Shown here: positions 1-6,218 of the stretch, piece after piece | How positions within the stretch are numbered: the stretch's first letter is position 1 | Layout of the letters: the number at the start of each line of letters is the position of its first letter | Source of the DNA: CF-39 sp041493915 | GTDB lineage: Bacteria; Chloroflexota; Limnocylindria; P2-11E | DNA: 8,772 bases | NCBI GenBank assembly: GCA_041493915.1 | Contig: JBGPZT010000110.1 | Location: 1 to 8,772 of the forward strand | Direction: 5' to 3' | The notes under the pieces: model-generated | Told to the model about the DNA's origin: nothing | The model's database searches: none | Seen by the model: the letters and a program-made list of their open reading frames with translations, nothing else | Made by a program: the position numbers and the translations under genes

Positions 1-33
1 CGCGTAGGTTCCTTGGCGATCTGCGCGATAAAC

Positions 34-41
34 AGGGAGGG
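34..41 (+). promoter_or_regulatory. Ribosome binding site of the CHRD gene
   Basis: The purine-rich AGGGAGGG lies 4 nt before the ATG at 46. It decides the start: an in-frame TTG at 13 has no such site in view and would add 11 residues in front of a well-formed signal peptide. The promoter lies outside the window or in the 33 nt before this site, where I see no convincing -35/-10 pair. Confidence 0.75.
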
Positions 42-45
42 CACC

Positions 46-615
46 ATGCGGAAGCGACGTCTGTTCGGCGCGCTCATCTTCGCGGTCCCGGTAGTTCTGG
101 CTGCGGCCACGTACGCGGTCGCAGGCGATGGTGGTAGGAGCCACATCAAGTCAGACCGGCTCACCGGCTATCAGGAGGTCGTTGGTCCCGGACCTATCTC
201 GACCACAGGCACCGGAACGTTCGAGGCCCGGATCGACGGCGATGTGATCACGTACACGCTGACCTATCGTGACCTCGAGGGTGTTCTCGTTACGGGGGGT
301 GTTGTCACCGCAGCGCACATCCACTTCGGGCAGCGCGGCGTTGGCGGCGGCGTCATTGCCTTCCTCTGCGGAGGCGGCGGAAAGCCCGCCTGCCCGGCCT
401 CACCGGCGACGGTGACGGGTACGATCACCCCCGCGGACATCGTGGGTCCCGCTGGACAGGGCATTGAGGCTGGCTCGTTCGAAGAGGCCATTCGGGCGAT
501 CCAAGCCGGTGCCGTGTACGCCAACGTGCACACGACGCGGTGGCCGGCGGGCGAGATCCGCGGCCAGGTCAACGACAACGACAACGACCGGAAGGACCGG
601 AAGGGCGACGACTAG
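46..615 (+). CDS. Exported CHRD-domain protein
   Basis: A 189-aa protein. Residues 1-26 form a signal peptide or N-terminal anchor: MRKRR, then a hydrophobic stretch ending near AVA. From about residue 36 to 175 it matches the CHRD (chordin-type) domain: an opening TGYQEV, the central AAHIHFG (H91, H93) and the closing segment with NVHTTRWPAGEIRGQV (H162). These are the hallmarks of bacterial CHRD proteins, which are predicted extracytoplasmic beta-sandwiches without an established function. C108 and C116 flank a glycine-rich loop and could form a disulfide. The last 14 residues are a low-complexity charged tail of Asn, Asp, Arg and Lys (NDNDND then RKDRKGDD). The start is set by a strong Shine-Dalgarno site. 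The gene is monocistronic as far as visible and converges on the minus-strand operon. The family is secure; the function is not known. Metal binding by the histidines is possible but only inferred. Confidence 0.85.
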   Translation: MRKRRLFGALIFAVPVVLAAATYAVAGDGGRSHIKSDRLTGYQEVVGPGPISTTGTGTFEARIDGDVITYTLTYRDLEGVLVTGGVVTAAHIHFGQRGVGGGVIAFLCGGGGKPACPASPATVTGTITPADIVGPAGQGIEAGSFEEAIRAIQAGAVYANVHTTRWPAGEIRGQVNDNDNDRKDRKGDD

Positions 616-625
616 CGCGAGAACA

Positions 626-661
626 GGAGCCGGGGCCGTCGCCCCCTAGGGCGGCGGCTCC
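626..661. terminator. GC-rich hairpin between convergent genes
   Basis: The stem pairs CCGTCGCCC (636-644) with GGGCGGCGG (649-657) around a CCTA loop, with one G-U pair when transcribed from the plus strand. GGAG (626-629) can pair further with CTCC (658-661) across a bulge. It sits in the 51-nt gap between the two convergent stop codons, the expected place for a shared transcription terminator. Neither side has a clear U-tract, so classic intrinsic termination is uncertain. Confidence 0.45.
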
Positions 662-666
662 AGTCC

Positions 667-1410
667 TTAGCGCGTGCTGAAGAACGCGACCGGATCCAGT
701 TCGGCGCCCGATGGCAGCGCGGCCACCGACGCGATCACGTTCGCGGTGACGCCGCGGTCGTAAAACGTCCGCCAAGAAGAAGCGCCTTCGCCGACAGTCT
801 TGAAGAGCGGCGTGCCGAGCTCCGCGCGGTCGCCGTCCTTCACGAGGAGCTGCGTGTCGGCGTTGAGCGCGCCGGGGCGATAGATGATCCGCCGGTCGGC
901 TGACTCGAGCGTCACGTACGGGAAGAACGGCAATGACGGGACGTTCGATCCGACGCGCACCTGGCCGTCGATGAGCTGATAGAGCCGCACCTGCACCGTC
1001 CCCGCGACCGGCGCGACATACACGTAGCCCACGGGCGCGCGCAACGCCGCGTAGCGCTTGCCGCTGTTGCTGTAGGCGGTCGCCGTGAGCGGATCCGGCA
1101 TCGCGCTCGGCGCTGGCGTCGATGCTGGGGTCGGCGCCGGCGTCGCGGGACCGAAGGTCGGCGCGGGCGTCGGTGACGCCGGCAGCGTGGACGGTGGCGT
1201 AGGCGCCCGCGTCGCAGTCGCGAGCGAAACGACTCCCGCGGTCACGCGCGGTGACGCCGGGGACGACGTGGCTTGAGCGTTGCTCCCCTGTCCCGTCGCG
1301 AACTGACTCACGACGAAGGCGACGCCGAGCACGCTCATCCCAAGCCCGACACCGATCGCGGCGTTGCCGATCGTCTGCAGCGCCGACCGTTGTTCCGGCG
1401 AGAGTGGCAC
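667..1410 (-). CDS. Membrane-anchored protein with Pro/Thr/Ala linker, unknown function
   Basis: A 247-aa protein I do not recognise as a named family. One hydrophobic segment spans about residues 16-38, after a short N-terminus with one positive charge. Residues 47-106 are a Pro/Thr/Ala/Ser-rich linker of the kind that extends outside the membrane. The C-terminal domain (about 117-247) has two stretches, GYVYVAPVAGTVQV (128-141) and LLVKDGDRAELGTPLFKTV (188-206). These look like the two halves of a barrel-sandwich (biotinyl/lipoyl-like) fold, as seen in HlyD-type adaptors and some peptidase modules. The modifiable lysine of true lipoyl domains is not evident, and this resemblance is only inferred. 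The GTG start shares one base with the stop of the upstream transporter gene (TAGTG), so translation is probably coupled. It is the last gene of the operon. I take the C-terminal domain to be outside the cytoplasm. Confidence 0.75.
   Translation of the reverse strand: MPLSPEQRSALQTIGNAAIGVGLGMSVLGVAFVVSQFATGQGSNAQATSSPASPRVTAGVVSLATATRAPTPPSTLPASPTPAPTFGPATPAPTPASTPAPSAMPDPLTATAYSNSGKRYAALRAPVGYVYVAPVAGTVQVRLYQLIDGQVRVGSNVPSLPFFPYVTLESADRRIIYRPGALNADTQLLVKDGDRAELGTPLFKTVGEGASSWRTFYDRGVTANVIASVAALPSGAELDPVAFFSTR
1093..1272 (-). repeat. Low-complexity Pro/Thr/Ala linker-coding tract
   Basis: This stretch encodes residues 47-106 of the membrane protein. It is made of degenerate GGCGTCGGCGCC-like units that translate to repeated TPAP/ASTPAP peptides. 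Such tracts change length easily by slippage. The opposite strand is open too, but its glycine/valine/alanine product is only a mirror of this composition. Confidence 0.6.
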
Positions 1411-2747
1411 TAGGCCGCGACCGCTCCCGAGATCTCTTCGAGAGAACGTCCCTTCGTCTCTTCAGCGAGCAGCCACACGTTAAGAGCGGTCACGACGAGC
1501 AGGGCCATGAACATGGCGAACACACCTGACTGACCCAACGTCGGTACCAGCACCGGTGTTAGGAACGGACCGATGATCCCGCCGATACGTCCCACGGCCG
1601 CCGCGACGCCCGCGCCGGTCGCGCGCACCGCGGTTGGGTACAGCTCCGGCGAGTACGCATAAACGACTCCCCACGCGCCGAGGTTGAAGAACGACAGCAG
1701 CGCCGCGTACACGAACGCGTCGGTCCCCGTGCCGGAGTTCCCGAACAGGAAGGCCGCGGCCGCCGTGCCGAGCAGGTACGCGACGAGCGTCGGCTTGCGG
1801 CCCCAGCGCTCCACCAGCCATGCGGCGCTGAAGTAGCCGGGGATCTGCGCGATGGTCGAGAGGAAGAAGAACTCGTTGCTCCGCACCTCGGAAAGGCCAC
1901 GCGCCGCGAGCAGGGACGGGACGTAAAGGAAGATGCCGTAGTACGTGAAGGTGATGCCGAACCATAGGATCCAGAGCATCGCGGTGCGCCGCGCGTACGC
2001 CGGACTCCACAGCTCCGCGACGCTCGTGCGTCTCGAGCGCGCGGGAGCGACGGCGGCACCGAGTGTGAGCAGGGCGCCTCCGCCGGCGCGTTCGACGCGG
2101 CGCACGACCGCATCGGCCTCGGCGGTGCGGCCGCGCTCGGCGAGGTAGCGGGGCGACTCCGGCAGTGCGGAGCGCAGATAGGCGACGTACAGCGCCGGCA
2201 GCGCGGCGACGAGGAACGCGCCGCGCCAGCCGAACTGCGGCAGGACGAAGAGCGCGACCAGACCCGCGGCGAGCGTGCCGTAGGCCCAGAACGACTCGAG
2301 GAGCACGATCATCCGGCCGCGCTGCGCGCGCGGCGAGAACTCCGAGACGAGCGTCGCGACGACCGGCAGCTCGCCGCCGAGCCCCAGTCCGGCCACGACG
2401 CGCGCCGCGAGCAGCGTCTCGAACGTCGGCGCGAGCGCCGAGAGCACCGCGCCGACCGAGAACACCACGAGGGTCACCTGGAAGATGAGGCGGCGTCCGT
2501 AGCGATCGGCGAGCCGCCCCGAGATCGCGGCGCCCAGGAACATGCCGACGAAGCCGGCGCTCGCGACGAGGCCGACCTGCGCCGGCGCGAGCGCGAATTC
2601 CTTTGTGATCGGCGCGACGAGGAAGCCGATGAGGAGGACGTCCATCGCGTCGAACAACCAGCCGAGGCCGCTCGTGACAAGGAGCTTCCAGTGAAACGGG
2701 TTGAGCGGCACGCGGTCGAGTCTCGCGACGAACGTCTCCGCGCTCAT
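1410..2747 (-). CDS. niaP: MFS transporter, NiaP (niacin transporter)-like
   Basis: A 445-aa, roughly 12-helix major facilitator superfamily permease of the inner membrane. It has the MFS loop signature GRLADRYGRR (77-86), the sugar-porter-like PESPRYL (196-202) and ETKGRSLEEI near the C-terminus. Several segments closely match what I recall of the Bacillus subtilis niacin/nicotinamide transporter NiaP: GLGWLFDAMDV (27-37), GLGLGGELPV (120-129), VLLESFWA (148-155), IPGYFSAAWL (302-311), and the long block containing SFFNLGAWG (352-360) and VRATGAG (374-380). Related members carry aromatic acids, so niacin uptake is the best guess rather than proven. The ATG overlaps the stop of asd as ATGA. 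A GGAGGG lies 12 nt upstream, a loose spacing, so coupling to asd probably drives initiation. Placement behind aspartate-pathway genes is not explained by the function, although bacterial NAD synthesis also starts from aspartate. Confidence 0.8.
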   Translation of the reverse strand: MSAETFVARLDRVPLNPFHWKLLVTSGLGWLFDAMDVLLIGFLVAPITKEFALAPAQVGLVASAGFVGMFLGAAISGRLADRYGRRLIFQVTLVVFSVGAVLSALAPTFETLLAARVVAGLGLGGELPVVATLVSEFSPRAQRGRMIVLLESFWAYGTLAAGLVALFVLPQFGWRGAFLVAALPALYVAYLRSALPESPRYLAERGRTAEADAVVRRVERAGGGALLTLGAAVAPARSRRTSVAELWSPAYARRTAMLWILWFGITFTYYGIFLYVPSLLAARGLSEVRSNEFFFLSTIAQIPGYFSAAWLVERWGRKPTLVAYLLGTAAAAFLFGNSGTGTDAFVYAALLSFFNLGAWGVVYAYSPELYPTAVRATGAGVAAAVGRIGGIIGPFLTPVLVPTLGQSGVFAMFMALLVVTALNVWLLAEETKGRSLEEISGAVAA

Positions 2748-3796
2748 GCGCCGAGACAGCCCTCCGCCGCGAGCAGCTCCGCGTTCAGCACCGACGCGCC
2801 CGCCGCGCCGCGGATCGTGTTGTGCCCCAGCACGACGAACTTCAGGCCGAGGACGGGGTCCTCGCGCACGCGGCCGACGACGACGGACATGCCGTTGCCG
2901 GCCATGCGGTCGCGAACGGGCTGTGGCCGGTCGCGTTCCTCGCGGACCACGATCGGCTGCTTCGGCGCGCTCGGAAGACCGAGCTCCTGCGGGCGTCCCT
3001 TGAAGGTGCGCATGGCGAGCGTGGCCTCGCTCACGTCCGGCCGTCCGCGCAGCGCGACGCTCACCGTCACGGTATGGCCGTCGCGCACGCTCACGCGATT
3101 GCAGTGCGCGGAGAACGGGAATTCGGCGCTCTTGAACGCCTTGCCGTCCCAGGAGCCGAAGAACTTCTTCGTTTCCTGCTCCATCTTCTCCTCTTCCTCG
3201 CCGATGAACGGCACGACGTTGTCGAGCGCATCCAGCGAGGGCACGCCGGGGTAGCCGGCGCCGGAAAGCGCCTGCAGCGTTGTCACGACCACGCGCTCGA
3301 TGCCGAACGCGCGATGCAGCGGCGCCGCGGCGAGCGCGAACGTGATCGCGGAGCAGTTCCCGTTCGTCACGATCGATCCGGTCCAGCCGCGCTTGCGGCG
3401 CTGCACGTCGAGCGCATTGGCGTGCTCGGGATTGACCTCGGCGATGATGAGCGGAACGTCATCGTCCATGCGGTGCGTCTTCACGTTGGAGAAGACGTGA
3501 TGGCCGGCCTTGGCGAGCGCTGCCTCCCACTGCTCGGCGGCCTCGCTCGGCAGAGCGGAGAAGCAGATCTCGGCATCGACGTCCGGCCGCGTCGCCTCGA
3601 GGCGCATGTCAGCGACCTCGGCGGGCATGTCCTCGCCGAGCAGCCAGGACGTCACGTCACCGTAACGCCTACCGGCGTTGCGCTCCGAAGTCGTGAGCGC
3701 GGTGAGCTCGAACCACGGATGCCCCGCGAGCAGGCTGATGAAGCGCTGCCCGACCGTGCCGGTGGCTCCGAGGACCGCGACCCTGCGCTTTCGCAT
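2744..3796 (-). CDS. asd: Aspartate-semialdehyde dehydrogenase, archaeal/fungal type
   Basis: A 350-aa cytoplasmic enzyme that reduces 4-aspartyl phosphate to aspartate 4-semialdehyde with NADPH. This is the second step of lysine/DAP, threonine and methionine synthesis. The N-terminus carries the nucleotide-binding loop GATGTVGQRF (10-19). The catalytic cysteine is C148 in NGNCSA, and the active-site histidine is H241 in VRDGHT, following CNRV (232-235). The blocks LSGAGYPGVPS (177-187), EEEEKM (200-205), IVVREERDRPQPVRDR (282-297), GNGMSVVVGR (300-309) and HNTIRGAAGASVLNAE (325-340) are those of the subfamily typified by the Methanocaldococcus jannaschii and yeast enzymes, not of the E. coli type. 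The length is normal for that branch. The gene lies 37 nt after lysC with no strong Shine-Dalgarno before the ATG, and its stop overlaps the next gene's start. All key residues are present. Confidence 0.95.
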   Translation of the reverse strand: MRKRRVAVLGATGTVGQRFISLLAGHPWFELTALTTSERNAGRRYGDVTSWLLGEDMPAEVADMRLEATRPDVDAEICFSALPSEAAEQWEAALAKAGHHVFSNVKTHRMDDDVPLIIAEVNPEHANALDVQRRKRGWTGSIVTNGNCSAITFALAAAPLHRAFGIERVVVTTLQALSGAGYPGVPSLDALDNVVPFIGEEEEKMEQETKKFFGSWDGKAFKSAEFPFSAHCNRVSVRDGHTVTVSVALRGRPDVSEATLAMRTFKGRPQELGLPSAPKQPIVVREERDRPQPVRDRMAGNGMSVVVGRVREDPVLGLKFVVLGHNTIRGAAGASVLNAELLAAEGCLGA

Positions 3797-3833
3797 CGCT
3801 CTAAGTGTGACGCACGAAGGCCGCGAAGTCTCG
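3797..3833 (-). other. lysC-asd intergenic gap
   Basis: This is the largest spacing inside the operon. I see no promoter, no terminator hairpin and no convincing ribosome binding site before the asd ATG. It is most likely plain spacer within one transcript. Confidence 0.4.
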
Positions 3834-5225
3834 CTAAGAGCGGTGGAACTCCTCGTGGACGGCGCGCACCGCTTTGTCGCGCTCGGACTCGACGACGACG
3901 AACGAGATGTTCAGCTCGCTCGAGCCCTGCGCGATCGCCATGACGTTGACGCCGGCGCGGCCGAGCGCGCCGAAGACGCGCGCCGCGACGCCGGGCGTGC
4001 CGCGCATCCCCTGCCCTACCGCGGCCACGATCGCGACGGGAGCCTCGACACTGACGCGCTCGACGTCGTGGCGCCGCAGCTCGGCGCTGAACATGCGCTC
4101 GAGCGCGGGACGGAGGCGCTCGGCGCCCTCCGCGGGCACGACGAGACAGATCGAGTTCTCGCTCGAGGACTGGCTGATCATGAGCACGTTCACATGCTCC
4201 GCCGCGGTGGTGGCGAACACGCGGGCCGCGAAGCCGGGAACACCGCTCATGCCGGCACCCTGCACGGTGAGGAGACCCAGGCCACCCAGGGACGTCGTCG
4301 CCTTCACGACGCTTCCGTCGAACACCGGATCGCCGGTGATCGTCGTTCCCGGATGCTCCGGGGCGAACGTGTTGAGAATGCGGACCGGGATGCGCGCCTC
4401 GATCGCCGGCAGGACCGTCCGCGGATGGATCACCTTCGCGCCGAAGTACGAGAGCTCCGCGGCCTCGGCGTACGACACGCGCTCGAGCGACTTCGCGCCG
4501 CGCACGATGCGCGGATCCGCGCTCATCACCCCGTTCACGTCGGTGTAGATGAGGAGGGCGTCCGCGTTGAGGGCCGCCGCGAACACCGCCGCGGAATAGT
4601 CGGAGCCGCCCCGTCCCAGCGTCGTCGTCACGCCGTCCGCGGTCGACGCGACGTATCCGGTGATGACCGGCGTGACCCCGTCCTTCAAGAGGGGCAAGAC
4701 CTCCTGGTGCACGCGGGCCTTCGTCTCGTCGAGGAGCGGGTTCGCGTGCCCGAACGCGTCGTCGGTGATGAGCAGCCCTTCCGCGGACAGCGACTTCGCC
4801 CTCGTGCCGCGCGCATTGAGAAGCGCGGCGACGATCGGTGCGGAGATCTTCTCGCCGTACGTGACGATCGCATCGAGGCTGCGGGCCGTGCATTCGTGCA
4901 GGATCGCGACGCTGCGCAGCAGTGAGATCGTCCGCTCCGAGAGATCCGTGATCTCGCCCAGCACATCGCCTGCGCCGACGCCGAGAAGATCGGCGACGAG
5001 GTTCGCGTGCGCCTTCGCGAGGTCGTTCACGATGCGCTCCGCCACGGAGGCCTCGCCGTTCGCCGCTTCGCGCGCCGCCGTGTGAAGCGCGTCGGTGGTC
5101 CCCGCGGTCGCGGAGACGACGACCACCCGGTCGCCCTTCGTGTCGCCGACGATGCGCGCCACGCTCTCGAGGGCGGTGGGCGAAGCGACGGACGTCCCGC
5201 CGAACTTGAGGACGGTGCGGGTCAA
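3834..5225 (-). CDS. lysC: Aspartate kinase with two ACT domains
   Basis: A 463-aa monofunctional kinase that phosphorylates L-aspartate with ATP, the entry reaction of the aspartate family. The amino-acid-kinase domain runs from the N-terminal KFGGTSVA (7-14) through YGEKISA (123-129), GRGGSDYSA (204-212), YTDVNGV (227-233) with ADPR (236-239), and FGAKVIHPRT (261-270). Two ACT-type regulatory modules follow, about 316-390 and 396-463. Each ends in a characteristic strand, SQSSSENSICLVV (351-363) and AQGSSELNISFVV (432-444), the region where lysine or threonine binds in feedback-controlled relatives. The start is TTG: it overlaps the hom stop as TTGA, and the nearby ATG at 5231 is out of frame. 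No strong Shine-Dalgarno is visible, which fits translational coupling to hom. The length matches class I LysC rather than the shorter alpha/beta type. Confidence 0.95.
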   Translation of the reverse strand: MTRTVLKFGGTSVASPTALESVARIVGDTKGDRVVVVSATAGTTDALHTAAREAANGEASVAERIVNDLAKAHANLVADLLGVGAGDVLGEITDLSERTISLLRSVAILHECTARSLDAIVTYGEKISAPIVAALLNARGTRAKSLSAEGLLITDDAFGHANPLLDETKARVHQEVLPLLKDGVTPVITGYVASTADGVTTTLGRGGSDYSAAVFAAALNADALLIYTDVNGVMSADPRIVRGAKSLERVSYAEAAELSYFGAKVIHPRTVLPAIEARIPVRILNTFAPEHPGTTITGDPVFDGSVVKATTSLGGLGLLTVQGAGMSGVPGFAARVFATTAAEHVNVLMISQSSSENSICLVVPAEGAERLRPALERMFSAELRRHDVERVSVEAPVAIVAAVGQGMRGTPGVAARVFGALGRAGVNVMAIAQGSSELNISFVVVESERDKAVRAVHEEFHRS

Positions 5226-6181
5226 CGCATGGTCCGAGCGATCGCGATCACGTCGCCGAGTATGGCCGAGGCGGTGGCGTCGCCGCCCGCGCCCGGCCCG
5301 CTGAACACGAGCCGGCCCGCGAGGTCGGTCTCGATCGTCACGACGTTCGTCGGGCCCTCGGCAGCGCCCTCGGGGGAGCTCGCGGGCACGTCTTCAGGAC
5401 CCACCCGAGCCTTGGTCGCGCGCTCACCGAAGTCCGCGGTCGCGAGATAGCGGACCTTCGCATCGCGCGAGGCGGCGCCCTTGACCGTGTCCGCTGACAG
5501 GCCGCGCAGGGTCGTGCGGCGCACGTTGTCGGGATGGAAGTGCCGCCCCTCGAGCAGGCTGATGAGGATCGAGAGCTTGTACGCCGCGTCAAAGCCGTCG
5601 ACGTCCGCCGTGGGGTCGGCCTCGGCGTAACCCTTCGCGATCGCTTCCTCGAGCGCCGCGTCGAACCCGAGACCGGACTCCATGCGTGAGCAGATGTAGG
5701 TCGTCGTTCCGTTCAACAGGCCGCGCACGACCCGGGGGCGCGAGGCCGCGAGCATCCGTGTGGCGGCGATGAGCGGGATCGCGGCGGCGACCGCGGCCTC
5801 GAAGCGCAGCTCGCGCTTCGCGAGCTTGGCCGCCTCGTGCAGCGCGTTCCATTCCTTCGCGACGAGCTCTTTGTTCGCGGTGACGACGTGGCGGCCGCGC
5901 TCGAAGGCCGCGAAGTGCAGATCACGGGCGGGCGAGATGCCCCCGATGACCTCGATGACGATGTGGACGTTCGGGTCCTCGAGCAGCCGGAACGGATCTG
6001 TCGTCACCGCGAGGTCGCCGACGTCACGCGCCTTGCGCCGGTCGCGCACCGCGGCGCCGATGAGCCGCAGCGGACGGCCCGCGGCCGCGTCGAGGCGCTT
6101 ACCTCGGTCTGCGAACACGCGCGCGACCGACGACCCGACCGTGCCGAGCCCGAGCAGCGCGACGCCGACCGGTGTGCTCAT
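5222..6181 (-). CDS. hom: Homoserine dehydrogenase lacking the ACT domain
   Basis: A 319-aa enzyme converting aspartate 4-semialdehyde to homoserine with NAD(P)H, the committing step to threonine and methionine. The Rossmann loop is GLGTVG (11-16). TANKELVA (101-108), NGTTTYI (157-163), GYAEADPTADVDGFDAAYK (184-202, holding the catalytic acidic residues and lysine) and GPGAGGDATASAI (295-307) are family signatures. Typical Hom proteins are about 430 aa and continue into a C-terminal ACT domain. This one stops just after the catalytic core, so it should be the short, non-ACT form. A stretch usually rich in glycine before IP reads EAAVAAAIP (128-136), an unusual all-alanine version. The ATG has no Shine-Dalgarno in front; CATCCTCCG there is anti-SD in sense. 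The gene is first in the hom-lysC-asd run and overlaps lysC by 4 nt. Confidence 0.93.
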   Translation of the reverse strand: MSTPVGVALLGLGTVGSSVARVFADRGKRLDAAAGRPLRLIGAAVRDRRKARDVGDLAVTTDPFRLLEDPNVHIVIEVIGGISPARDLHFAAFERGRHVVTANKELVAKEWNALHEAAKLAKRELRFEAAVAAAIPLIAATRMLAASRPRVVRGLLNGTTTYICSRMESGLGFDAALEEAIAKGYAEADPTADVDGFDAAYKLSILISLLEGRHFHPDNVRRTTLRGLSADTVKGAASRDAKVRYLATADFGERATKARVGPEDVPASSPEGAAEGPTNVVTIETDLAGRLVFSGPGAGGDATASAILGDVIAIARTMR

Positions 6182-6218
6182 CGGAGGATGAACACTAAGG
6201 CCGGCCGGCGTGGCGCTG
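6182..6218 (-). other. Short gap between collagen-like gene and hom
   Basis: This gap separates two same-strand genes and is too short for a full promoter plus leader. It holds a 10-bp perfect palindrome, GCCGGCCGGC (6200-6209), with no U-tract, so a terminator is not supported. The hom operon promoter must lie inside the 3' part of the collagen-like gene, or hom is read from that gene's transcript. Confidence 0.35.

Noticed and set aside
13..45. TTG-initiated extension of the CHRD protein
   Set aside because: The ATG at 46 has a strong Shine-Dalgarno and gives a clean signal peptide.
1093..1272. Tandem-repeat array as a possible CRISPR or regulatory repeat
   Set aside because: The units are degenerate, in frame and explained by the Pro/Thr/Ala linker. 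There are no spacers.
2822..3943. Long plus-strand open frame opposite asd
   Set aside because: Its composition is that of an antisense shadow of a GC-rich gene. It has no domain or start signal, and asd is certain.
3652..4893. Long minus-strand open frame overlapping lysC and the asd start in another frame
   Set aside because: Arg-rich out-of-frame shadow of lysC with no recognisable motif.
3678..4925. Long (over 400 codons) plus-strand open frame across lysC and the 5' end of asd
   Set aside because: It is antisense to complete, motif-rich lysC and asd. High GC leaves few stops, and its Arg/Asp/Ala/His-rich product resembles no protein.
6200..6209. GCCGGCCGGC palindrome as a terminator or operator
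   Set aside because: It has no loop and no U-tract, and such GC palindromes are expected by chance in DNA of this composition.
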